Source: Capsaspora owczarzaki ATCC 30864 (lineage: Eukaryota; Opisthokonta; Filasterea). Taken from it: 64,000 nt of DNA. Made by a program: the position numbers and the translations under genes. Shown piece by piece: positions 9,504 to 20,564 of this stretch (position 1 is the first letter of the stretch; every line of letters begins with the position of its first letter). Under the pieces are notes generated by a model, which saw only the letters and a list, made by a program, of their open reading frames with translations, had not been told where the DNA came from and made no database searches. The stretch lies in assembly GCF_000151315.2 (NCBI RefSeq), contig NW_011887304.1:124001-188000 (forward strand), given 5' to 3'.

Positions 9504-12500
9504 ATGATCGGACGAGGTGGACGAGGCGGGTTTCAGCAGCAGCAGCAGCAGCAGCGTGGCGGTGGCCGCGGCGGTCGCGGAGGGGCAGGAGGACGAGGCC
9601 GTGGCGGTGGTCGTGGCGGCGGTCGGTCGTTCTCGCGCCCATCGTCCGACAGCAGCCACAGCCACAGCAACGGCAACGGCAATGGCAATGGCATGAGCAA
9701 GCCGCAGCGTCGTCCGCGTGCACGGAGCGAGCTGGACGTGTACGAAGAGGAGGACGTTGCTGACAATCCGAACGAGCTGCGCCGCATGGACAACGTCGAC
9801 ATTTACGAGTACGAGCTGCCCGAGAACTTTGTCGACGAAGAGGTGAGGACAGCTCAGCGCAGTCGCGGTGCTACTACTTGATCAACAAACAGCACGATAG
9901 TCAAGAATAGTGGTGGGAGCTGGAGTTTGAGAGTGGAAGCAAGGGGAAGAAGGAAGGAAGGGGGGGAAGGGTTGAAATCCACGTGGAGTGAGTGGGACTG
10001 CATTGCAAAACGGGAGGACGACGAAACGTTGGACAGTGGGAACTGGGGAAGGGAGTTGGAGAGAGACAGAGAATGAGAGAGACAGAGAGAGAGAGAGAGA
10101 GAAGGCAGAGGGATGGGCGGGTCGGAGTTGGGAGACGGCGAGAGAGGGACCGAGAGGAAGAGAGAGCAGAGCACCTCAGCACTACAGAGTCAGTGATCAA
10201 CGAGGCTGGGTCAAAAGGTGGCTGAGGTTGTGAAGGGAGTTGCGTAGTGAAGGTTGTAAGGAGGCGGGGACAACGGGGATGGCAATTCCACATGGAAAGC
10301 GAGAGAGAGACGGGAGGATGTATGGAACAGCATTGGCAATGGAGAAGCACTGACGACTACGATGACTATGACGATGACATTGACAACAATGACGATTTGT
10401 GAAGGATGGCTGACGAAAGCAAACTCACAATGGCTGCTGCTCTTGACTTCAGATTGACGAGGACGAGGCATTCACGGCGGAAGACTATCTGCGCTATGGC
10501 AACGTCGGAGGCGACAGCAACAGCAAGAAGAACAAGAGCAAGTCCAAGGCAAAGAGCGTCAAATTCACACCAGACATGTTCATCAACATGGACGAGAACG
10601 ACAGCGGGCGATCTGCTCGCGGGAGACGGGACGACGACGACGACGACGATGAGGACGACGACGAAGTCGATCTCAGCGAGAACAATCCCGAAGCCATGGA
10701 CATTTCAGAGCTCCTCGATGCTGACTACGACGAAGACGAGGACGACGACGATACGGTCCAGACGGGCAAAGGCGCAAAAGCAGACAGCAAGAGCAAAAAG
10801 CAAGCAACCAAGAAGCAGCCCGCGTCCAAGTCTGGCAAGAAGGCTGCTCCCCAATCAAGCGACGAGGACGAGGACGATGATGACGAGGACGACGACGACG
10901 ACGACACGATCTTTGACGACGACGACGACGACGAGGACGAGGACGACGACGAAGATGGCGACGACGACGACGATGAGGAAGACGACAGCCCCGCTGCCAG
11001 TCGGCTGAATCGCCTCGTCGCTTCAATCGAGTCGCTCAGCAGCGCCAAGGGCGGCAAGAAGCCCGCAAAACCAAAGCGACAGCAGGAGCGCACCGAAGTG
11101 ATTGGAGAATCCGAGTTCAACCTCAGCCGTCGTAAAGTAGCCACTGGCGACGAGGACGACGACGACGACGACGACGACGATGATGATTCCGTCGGTGAAG
11201 TCGACATGAATGATCTGCTCGGCGAGCTCGGCGACACGGCCGAGTTTGCGGCGCTCAAGTCTAAGCTCGGCAAACTCGCCAAGTCGGTCGCCAAAAACTC
11301 CAAGTTGCCCCTCTCTAGCCAGCTCAGTCGCAAGTCCACCGCAACGAGCACAGGCGAGCGCGTGCAGGTTGGCGCTCTATCCAGTGCTGCCAAGCTGTCA
11401 GTTCCGCTATCACAGTTTGAAAACCAGCGAATTCAACGCATGGTGGCGTACGAGGACACCTCCCGCGACATTTCCAAGTGGGTGCCGACTGTCAAGCGAA
11501 TGCGTGAAGCCGAACACCTCAGCTTCCCCTTGAACGCTCCCCATAGTGCTCCCGCAGTGACCAGCGCGACCCTCGCGACCAAGTACACCCCGCAGAGCGA
11601 CATGGAGCGCCAAATCAGTGAAGTGCTGCAGGCCAGCGGTGGTTCTGCCAGCGGCGCAGGCATTGAGCGTGTCATGATTGAAAGCGAGCAGGCAATGCTT
11701 GCCGACCGCAGCATGACACCGGAAGAGCAAAAAGAACGGCAACGGCAACTTGGTCAGATGCGCGCCATGCTCTCGTACTATGAGGCCAAGTGCAAGCGTA
11801 TCAAGAAGATCAAGAGCAAGACGTACCATCGCATCAAGAACAAGGCTCTCAAGCGCAAGGCCGGCGAGGCTGGTGCAGAAGAGGAGGAAATGTCGCTCGA
11901 AGCGCTGGAAAAGCTCGATCCCGAGGCGGCGCGCGAGCAGCGCAACCAGCTTGAGCGCGACCGTGCCGAAGAACGCCTGACTCTTCGTCACAAAAACACA
12001 TCCAAGTGGGCTCGCAATATGCTGGCGCGAGGACATCTCGACGCCAACGAGAAGCAAGCCATGCAAGACCAGCTCCAGCGCGGCGACATCCTTCGCCGTC
12101 GTGTTGCATCTGGCGATGATGGCTCGGATGACGATGGTCAAGGCGAAGGCAACTTGGATGGTGGTGACAATGACGACAATGACGACGACGACGACGACGA
12201 CGACAATGAGGACGAAGGCACCCGCCGAGGGCGCCTCGACAAGATTGAGTCAGAACTGGACAAGGCCTTGCCCGCCGGTGGCCTGATGGGCCTCAAGTTT
12301 ATGCAGCGTGCGCTTGAAAAGAAGCGCCAGGAGGCTCGTCTCTTGCTGAGCGATCTGCGAGATGAAATGGAGACCGAGCTCGAAGGCGACGGGCTGGACG
12401 CTGCTACTACTCCTCAGAAGCGCCCGGCGGATGACACCAACGACAATGGACGCAAGCGCATTCGCATGCATGGCAATGATTCGGAGCAGGACGACGACGA

Positions 12501-14004
12501 TGAAGAGTACGATCAGCTGGAGGATCCAATGTTGGCGGCCAAGCGTCGTGAGGCTCGCGAACAAGCCGCCCGCGATCAGGCACGCTCTAGCACCGTTGCA
12601 GGCCGAAGAACCTTTGGCCAGCAAGCAGACGGCAAAAAATCGGTCAACTCTCCCGCCAGCAGCAAGGCCGCCGTTCGGGCGGTGGACAAGCAATTCACCG
12701 CCGACGGTGCTTTGCAGATTGACAGCGTCGCGATGAGCGCCGGCCATTCGACGCGCGTCAGCGGATTTTTGACTGTTGGTGACGGCTCTGCAGACATGGT
12801 CGAAGCGACGGACGCGAGTGCCACCACGTCCAGCGATGGCATTGTCAACCGTGTCAAGTCGTTCGACGAAAACAAGGATACCACCGCGCCCCTTTCACGC
12901 CGTGCTGCCAAGCGCCAGCAACAGCAACAGCAACAGCAGCAACTCGAGCAGGCCGCTGCGGCACAGCAGGAACAACAGCCTCACGCAACTGACGCTGCTG
13001 GTGAAGACGAGGACGACGACATGGAAGGAGGAGCCAACCCGTGGCTCTCTGCCGCTTCTGGGCTCGATGATGAGCACACGCGCAGCGGCTCCAATCTGCG
13101 TGCGGCCTCCGCATTGGCTGGTGGTCGCAAGGCACCTTCCAACGCCTCCATCTCAAAGCAAGCGAACGCGCCCACGCTCGGGCGTGTCGACAAGCAGCTC
13201 GCCAAGGCCGCCAAGGGCGTGCTGGATGCCAAGCGAGCAGAGACTGCTGCCCAGCTCAAGAACGTTAACATTGACACGTCTGTCGGCGCCACGTCGCTTG
13301 CAACCAAGCAGGCGCAGCGCGCTGCCGTGTCCGCCAGCTTGGACGACCAGGACGACGAGGATGACTATGTGCTCGATCCTTCCACGGCTGTGCTGATGGA
13401 CGACGACGCGCCACGCACTTCCAAGCGCAGCGCCGCTTCGGCCGCCGCAGCCATGGACTTGACCACCAGCTCTGCCGAGCAGCGCAAGCTGATTGAGCGC
13501 GCGTTCGCGAACGACAATGTTGTGGCCGAATTCGAGGCTGAAAAGCGCGCCCTCGTCGAGGCCGATGCCCCCAAGGACGAGGACGTGACTTTGCCCGGTT
13601 GGGGTGCATGGGGTGGCGAGGGTATTGCCGACCCGTTCCCGAAGAAGCGCGAAATCAAGAAGGCTGCGCCTGGCGCAAACAAGCCTCGCGCCGATGCCAA
13701 GCTCAAGCACGTCATCATTAACGAAAAGCTGGATCGCAAGGCTGCCAAGCTGCAGGTCGGCAACCTTCCCCACCCCTTCGCAGATCGCATGCACTTTGAA
13801 AAGACGATGGCCATGCCTGTTGGCAAGGAGTGGAACACTGCCAGCACCTTCCACAAGCTCGTCAAGCCCAAGGTTTCGGTCAAGACGGGCACCATCATCG
13901 AGCCTCTTAACATTACCAAGGACGTTATCACACAAAAGAAGGCAATTGCAACTGCCCACCAGCATGCCGAGCGCAAGAAGAGCGCCAAGACTGCTCGTGC
14001 GTGA
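9504..14004 (+). CDS. UTP14: U3 snoRNP component UTP14
   Basis: Small-subunit processome factor needed for 18S rRNA maturation in the nucleolus; in yeast it activates the helicase Dhr1. Exons 9504-9842 and 10453-14004 (phase 0), 1296 aa, longer than the usual 770-900 because of low-complexity inserts. Family motifs occur in order: FENQRIQRMVAYEDTSRDIS with WVPTVKRMREAEHLSFPL; EAKCKRIKKIKSKTYHRIKN; ERLTLRHKNTSKWARNML; NPWL; LPGWGAWGGEG; LKHVIINEKLDRKAAK; and a C-terminal GKEWNTASTFHKLVKPKV block. The N-terminus is an RGG/Gly-rich segment with a Gln run, and several Asp-rich stretches of 10 or more residues lie in the first third. The ~610-bp intron is one of the longest in the window and is purine-rich (GAGAGA tracts). 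Confidence 0.95.
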
Positions 14005-14155
14005 ACAAGTTATTGCCATGTTTTTTTAACAAAATCTCTTCGTTGTTTTTTTCTTTTGTTTCCTTCTGCATTGCTGTGCTTTGCTGTTTTCCATGTAATA
14101 CCAAACAATCCAACGTTGTTAAACTTCTTCTTGTGTTAAGGTCAACATGGTCGTG

Positions 14156-14161
14156 TTTATT
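14156..14161 (-). promoter_or_regulatory. Putative AATAAA poly(A) signal for the M1 aminopeptidase gene
   Basis: tttatt on the plus strand reads AATAAA on the minus strand, about 95 bp past the aminopeptidase stop codon. The convergent UTP14 gene ends 150 bp away. Confidence 0.5.
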
Positions 14162-14255
14162 CAAACCTCGGGAAAGCGCTAGGTTCAGGAAACACCTTTG
14201 AATGTTGCATGAGAAGAAGAATGACAACATTGCGCCAGCACGAAACTCTCCTGTT

Positions 14256-17200
14256 TTACTGGACATTGGCTTCAAGCCACTGCTGGACCTGGGCACGATC
14301 GCGGCCGAGCCAAGCGCTGGAGGCACGGATGTGCTCAAGCGACTGCTGCACGCTGCGCTCGATCGAGGGGTTGGAGTGCACCTTGTAGAAGGCCTCAACG
14401 TCGGCGGCATCCGCGTCGGTGACGAGCGCCTCGGACGATGCAGAGACGACGCGCACAATGAGGAAGCCCGAGACGAGGCGGGCGTTGTACTCGGCCCAGT
14501 GGGACTTGACAAACTGCCAGGTGGCGTCGCGGGCGTAGCGGTTGTGGCCGCAGGTCGCCACGATGGTGTGCAGGTCTTGCGAACGGACCTCCTCGGACAG
14601 CGACATTTCGAGAACACGCTGGATCAAGGCCGGCTCGCGAGTGTGGCCGAGCGCGCCCAGGCAAATCAGCTGCAAGTCAGCAGAGTCCGCCTTGCGGAAA
14701 ATGCTCACAACAGCGTCGAGCGCAGCGGCGCCGCCGTGGGCGACGACAGCCGAGAAGGCTGGGCCGCGGACATCAGCGTGCAGCGCGGCAGTTTCGCCCT
14801 TGACAAAGCGGTCAAAGCGCGACTTGGCCTCGGCAATGATCTGCTCGTCGCCGTAAGCACCGGCGGCAGAAAGAACCAGCGGACGAAGGAGCGACGTGAG
14901 GTGAGACTCGGTGCCCTTGGCGGGAACCTCCCAGCCAACCTGGCGCGCGATGGGGGAGACCAGGGCAAGCGCAAACTTGCGCAGGCGCTCGCGGACAGCC
15001 TCAGGCTCGCGGTACCACGTCGAGGAGAGCGCGCGGAGCGAGCCAAGAATGTCCTCCCAGACAGTGTACGCCGTCTCGCCCTTGTAGTTGGCAAGCAGAG
15101 CGAGGGCCTGGGCAGTCGAGCCATAGCCAGCCGAAGCCAGGGCGAAGGCATCGTTGACCAGGCCGACGCGATCAGCCGGGGGCAGCGTGGGGATGGCAGC
15201 GCCAAGAGCGCCGACAATCTCTTCGGCGTACTTGACGCGGTAGAAGCAGGTCTGACCAGCGTTCAGCTTGAACCAGCTGCCAGCAGCATGGCCAGCAGGC
15301 AGGGGGAACTTGCCCGAAGCGTCCGCAAACACCGAGTCGGTGGGCTTGGCGCCAGAAGCGTCCGCGATGCGGAGCGGGACGAGCCAGCGGGTCTTGTCGT
15401 CGGCAGCAGCGGCGGGGCCAACAGACAAGAAGCGGCCTTGGGTGACTGCAACGCCGTTCTGGCCGTCAAGGCCGACAGTGACGACCGGGTAGCCCGTCTG
15501 AGTGGTCCAGGCATCCATCATGCCACGGACGTCCTTGCCGCTGGCCTCGCCGAGCACCTGCCACAGATCGCGGGTCGACGCGTTCGAGAAGGCGTACTTG
15601 GCAATGTACTTGCGCATGCCCGCCTTGAAGTCCTCCTCACCCAAATACGAAACGAGCATGCGGATGACCGACGCGCCCTTTGCGTAGGAGATGGCGTCAA
15701 AGATCTCATCGACCTTGTTGGCGGCCGGGACCTCGACTTCGACGGGATGGGAGGAGACCAAAGAGTCGAGCGAGAAGGCGCGCTTCATCTCGTTGATGAC
15801 AAACTGCTCCCAAACGTTCCACTCAGGGAAGAGCTCGTGAACAGCGAGCCAGCCGACCCAGGTCGCGTAGCCCTCGTTCAGCCAAAGGTCAGTCCACCAC
15901 TCCATGGTGACGAGGTTGCCAAACCTGCAAGCGAGGTGGGATTGTGTTTGTGAGTGGAGCAGCTCTCGTTTTCCAACAGATAATCCCCACCTCCTCCCCC
16001 TTACCACTGATGGGCCAGCTCGTGGCACGTCACGTAAGCGATGCGTTGCTTGATGTGGATGGGGGTAGTCTCCTCGTTGAACAAGAGGAGGACGGTGCGG
16101 AAGGTGACAAGGCCAAAGTTTTCCTGAAAACAAACCAAAAAGGGGGGAGGACGAACCAGCAACCATGAAGCCATTCCAAATGGTGCGTGAGCAAAGCGGC
16201 ATGAAGAGCAACACACCATCAAGGTGCAAATCAACTCGAAAACACAAAAAAAAAGAATCGGTACCATGGCACCGGCGCCGAAATCGGGAACGGCAAGCAT
16301 GTCGAGCTTGGGAAGGGGGTAGGGCTGGGCAAAGTACTCGGTAAAGAACGAGAGGGTCTTGACGGCGACATTGAGGGCAAACCGGCCTTGCTCGGCGAGG
16401 GTGGGAGGGGTGTAGACGCGGATGGTGACGCCCTCGGATGTCTTGGACTCGATGTGGTCAAACTCGCCGACGGCAAACGCGAGAATGTAGGTGGACATGA
16501 TCGGGGTGGTCGAGAAGGTGACTTCCTTCTTTCCATCGACCGTGCGCTCGCCAATTGCAGGCATGTTGGACAGGGCGACAAACTTGGGGTCGACGGCGAG
16601 GACGACGTCAAAGGTGGCCTTGAGCGCGGGCTCGTCCCAGCAGGGGAAGGCGCGACGAGCGTCGGTCGCCTCGAACTGGGTCACTGCCATGAAGCGCTTG
16701 TCGCCGTTGGGCGCCGAGTACGACGAGCGGTAAAACCCAGCGAGCTTGTCGTTGAGGATGCCAGTGAAGGCGGTAGTGAGCTTGATCTGCTTGGTGGCGC
16801 CCGAGGCAGCAGCAGCGGCGGCGGCGGCCACTGCGCCGGCGGGGAAGGTGAGCGTTGCCTGGTCGGACTCGACTGCATAGGCAATGCTGGTGGCCTTGGC
16901 GCCGGTGGCAGCGAGCACGGCAGACTCGAGCACGAGTTCCTTGGCGTTGAGCACGATCGTATCGACCGCCGCGTCGACGACGTCCAGCCTAGCGAAACAG
17001 CAACAACAACAACAACAACATCATCATCATCATCATCACATACATACAAACGCCCCCAAGTCACACAACGTGAGCAAAACGCAATGCAAGCAGTAGTGGT
17101 CGTGTGGTATCTGTCAGCAAAAGCTCACAGTGGTCATCATCCACCAACCGCTTCCCACAACGCGCCCAAACCAAATACACAAGCAACAGCTCAACTCAAC

Positions 17201-17468
17201 ATCACAGTGGATGGAGATCGAAAGAGAGAGAGCGCGCGCGAGGGAGAGAGAGAGGGAGCTAGAGTAGGAGACACAGACTAAAACAAAGCAAAAACCAACA
17301 AAAGCCCTCCGTTTCTCAGAAAACAAAACCAAAACAGCTGAGATTGACGTAGACTTACGTGACGGTGACGACGCCTGCGAAGGTGAACGCAGTGAGGTCT
17401 GGGGTCAGACGCAGCTCGTAATGGCGCGGACGCACATTCGCAGGCAGAAGCTCGCGCTCAGCAGTCAT
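14256..17468 (-). CDS. M1 zinc aminopeptidase (puromycin-sensitive aminopeptidase family)
   Basis: Removes N-terminal residues from peptides in the cytosol, feeding amino acids from proteasome products. Exons: 17468-17359, 16988-16265, 16123-16005, 15924-14256; 873 aa, close to human NPEPPS and yeast Aap1. The N-terminal domain starts LLPANVRPRHYELRLTPDL. The GAMEN substrate-binding motif is split exactly by an intron (GAM at 276-278, EN at 279-280). The zinc site HELAH is at 312-316, with the third ligand Glu335 in LWLNEGYAT; the catalytic Tyr region and the ERAP1-like helical C-domain follow. There is no signal peptide or membrane segment, which supports the cytosolic subgroup. All catalytic residues seen are intact. 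Confidence 0.93.
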
Positions 17469-17830
17469 TGCGATAGGGAAGGCGGTGGGGCAGGGGGAAA
17501 AGATTCAATGAGGAGTGAGGTTGACGTTGTAATAATCTCAGTAATAACAATATTAAACAATATGTACTGTACAATCTCAGATGCTCACTCTTTCATTCAT
17601 GCTTTCGGTTCCTGTTGGCAATCGCTTTGTGCAGTTTACGCTTGGCGGCTATGCGCGGCTTCTCTTTGCCATCCTGGTACAAACACACACTCAACCACCC
17701 ACCTCTTCACATCAGTATTCTCCCTCTTGCTTTCTTGTTCCATCTCTACGTTTCTATTCCGACCTGACTGACAGAGTGAGAGTGACGATGACTTGTACCT
17801 GCTGTCGGCGTTTTCCCCCTATTTCGATCA
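17469..17830. other. Divergent intergenic region
   Basis: 362 bp between the starts of the aminopeptidase (-) and lipase (+) genes. AT-rich around 17525-17580 (taataacaatattaaacaata), otherwise pyrimidine-rich. Contains both promoters by position; no ORF is supported. Confidence 0.5.
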
Positions 17831-20197
17831 ATGGCGTCACCATCCTTCCAAGCTCAACGGCCTCCCACTTTCCCCCCACACACACACACACACACCACTT
17901 CCAGCTACTTGGCTTCGTCGTTTGTTGAACTCATCACGCATCTGCTGTTTCTTCTCTTGGTGTTGGTGCTGCTGCTGCTGCTTCTTTTGCAGGTCTTGGT
18001 GGTCGAATCCGCAGTGCGCCTCGTCTTCATGTTCGTTCCGCAGCCAGTGACGTCCGGCCTCGACTTTGTCCGCGCCCATCTCATCCGGTAAACAGAACAA
18101 CACACAAACACAGCTTGATGTGGATCTGCAGTGCATAGTGCGACTGCCTGGCTGGCTGCGTTCAAGTTGTGAATTGTGGGCTGATGGAACATATGTTCCG
18201 TCATCTGTTCTATGGCCGACCATTACTAACCCTAACCCCTCTGACCCCTTTGAACCCCTTTGAACCCCTTTGAACCCCCCTTTGTTCAACACGATCAATC
18301 AGGCAAGGAGTGCGCCTGTTCAGAGGATACATGGACGCCAATGAAGACCCTGCGATGGACATGACCACCGTGCAGCTCATTCAGCACTTGTAAGGAAAAG
18401 CCCACCGCTTCTCAATCACGCCACCCCCCCCCCGCCTCCAAACATACATTGTGCTATTGGGGAGGGGGAGTTGATGTTGCTATTACGCAACGACTTTCAT
18501 GCATCCCAACACACAACCAAATATTTTCTTGGATTACGCAGCTTGATTCTGATTCTGGCTCGTGCTTGATCTCATTTCTGTGCCACATCCTGACCCGGTG
18601 TTTCGGCTTTTCTTTTGGCTTGCTCTTGTCAGTGGATACACGGCAGAAGAGCATATCGTCAAGACGGACGACCGATTCGTGCTGACACTGCATCGCATCC
18701 CAAGACGCAAGAATGAAAGCCATTCGGTGAATGGTGATCGACCGGCGGTCTTCTTGATGCACGGGCTCATGATGTGCAGCGAGGTCTGGTACGTTTTTTG
18801 TGCCAAGCCAACCAACAACAACAAAAACAACAGCCACAAAAGAAAAAAAACAGTATGCCACACTTGTCATCTCGCAACTAACATCCATCTGTGACTTCTG
18901 CCAGGGTTGCGACAAACGACTCGCTGGCATTCATGCTCGCAGATCACGGGTTTGACGTGTGGCTGGGAAACAACCGTGGCAACCGATACAGCCACAAGAA
19001 CACAAAATTCAAGCCCTCGCAAAACCACTTTTGGGATTTCAGCGTTGGTACGTGTTTTGACCCGGAAGCGCGGACTCTGGTTGCAGTTTGGCCTGGTCTC
19101 ACTTTTCGCTCCTTGTGTTGTCCGCCTGATGTGTCACGACAGACGAACTCGCGCTGTACGACGTTCCCGCCAATCTCAACTACATTCTCGATCTGACTCA
19201 GCAAAAGACGTTGAGCTACGTTGGGTTTTCGCAGGGCACAGCCCAAGCGTTCGCCAGCTTTTCCCTCAATCCCCAGCTCGCCGCTCGTGTCAACATGTTT
19301 GTGGCGCTTGCTCCTGCCGGCCGTGCCAAAGGTGCGCTAGCTGCTCGTTCTGCAGCCCATTGCAATTGGTTGTGACTGCTGTTACTTTTGGAAATCTGAA
19401 CTTTTTTTTTCACCTCTCGTGTTTTGTTGACAGGCCTCAAGAAGGGTGTGATTGGCAGCTTTGTCCGCCTTGCCCCAGACTCGATCTTTCTCATGTTTGG
19501 AGCAAAGGCGTGCATGCCGTCCGCATTGTTCTGGCGCAACCTGCTCGCTCGAAACTCGTTCACGTCGCTCATTGACGCCAGTTGCCGCTTGCTGTTTGGC
19601 TGGCGCATGGCCAACTTTGGCTCCCAGGATCGCAAAAACATGCTCTTTGCGCATCTGTTCAGCTACACGAGCGTCAAGACGATTGTGCATTGGTTCCAGA
19701 TGGTCGCCATGAACCAGTTTCAAATGTACGACGAAAACCAAGATTTGGCCAAGACGCCCTACCGAGGCACCACACCCAACCCATACCCCGTGCACCAAAT
19801 CAAGTGCCCCATGGCCATCTTCTACGGCGGCGCGGACGGCATTTGCGATGTGCAGTGGCTCCTCGACCAAATGCCGAAAAACACCTTCATCCACCGCCAA
19901 GACGAGTACGAGCACCTGGATTTGATCTGGGCGGCCTCGGCCTCGACCTGTATCTTCCCCAAGGTCATTCGTATCATCAAGGAGACGGTTGAGCGCGAAG
20001 CCGAGCACGAGCTGCAACGACGCAAGCGTGAAGAAGAGTGCGCGCACGAAATTGAGCTGCTCGAGCGCGCAAACGACATTAGTGTCGCCTCTGCCAATGC
20101 AGGCCGGCATTTCCAACGGCGGATTAGTGCCCATTTATCCAGCAGCACATTGCTACCCTGCGAGTCGCAGGACTCTGGCATTGATCCTGATTTGTGA
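17831..20197 (+). CDS. Membrane-anchored acid-lipase/sterol-esterase family hydrolase
   Basis: Alpha/beta hydrolase of the LIPA/Tgl1/Yeh family, expected to cleave sterol esters or triglycerides. Exons: 17831-18087, 18303-18389, 18633-18788, 18905-19047, 19143-19331, 19434-20197; 531 aa. A long hydrophobic segment at about 35-72 ([19 protein letters not shown] within it) suggests an N-terminal membrane anchor, as in yeast Tgl1/Yeh enzymes, rather than the cleaved signal peptide of animal lysosomal lipase. Family motifs: GYTAEEHIVKTDDRFVLTLH, FLMHGLMMCSEVW, WLGNNRGNRYS, nucleophile elbow YVGFSQGTA (Ser244), acid FYGGADGICD (Asp412) and base YEHLDLIW (His438). The C-terminal ~75 residues are a charged Arg/Glu helix followed by a Ser-rich tail. 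Substrate is inferred, not shown. Confidence 0.9.
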
Positions 20198-20308
20198 GAG
20201 ACTGTTGTTTTAGTGTTTTTTGTTGAAGCGGTTTTGTTTTTGTTTCCTTGTTGTTTTGTTTTGTGTTTCGATTGAGCTTTCCAAGTAAACCCATCATTGT
20301 CATCGCCA

Positions 20309-20345
<37 letters not shown>

Positions 20346-20564
20346 GCTCTGCTGTTCGAAGTGCGATTCTGTCTCTTCTGGTTTTTTTTTTTTTGGTTTT
20401 TTAGTTTCTCCCCCTTCCAACAGCGTCTTTTCTCGTCCATCTCCTTCCGTTTGATATTCTTCCGTTGAATACCTTTCTTTGGCTTTTATGTTCCATTTTC
20501 ATTTTCTCAGTCTCTTAATTTTTTTTTTGATTTTTTTTTTTTTTTTTCCCGAATCGTGTTTCCA
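20198..20564. other. Intergenic region with CAT repeat and T-runs
   Basis: No gene seen. It contains a (CAT)n tract at about 20308-20343 and several poly-T runs (20382-20402, 20519-20548) directly before the TIM44 start. The T-runs may be nucleosome-poor promoter DNA. Confidence 0.5.

Noticed and set aside
9843-10452. Separate small genes in the purine-rich UTP14 intron
   Set aside because: Open frames arise from GAGA tracts. The flanking exons join in phase and reproduce the UTP14 protein.
14202-15953. 583-codon plus-strand open frame opposite the aminopeptidase
   Set aside because: Antisense shadow produced by GC-rich third positions of the minus-strand gene, whose M1 motifs are intact.
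18220-18275. Telomere-like ctaaccctaacccc followed by repeated ctttgaacccc units
   Set aside because: Only two telomere-type units, inside an intron of the lipase gene, followed by an unrelated 10-bp repeat. More likely simple sequence than an interstitial telomere.
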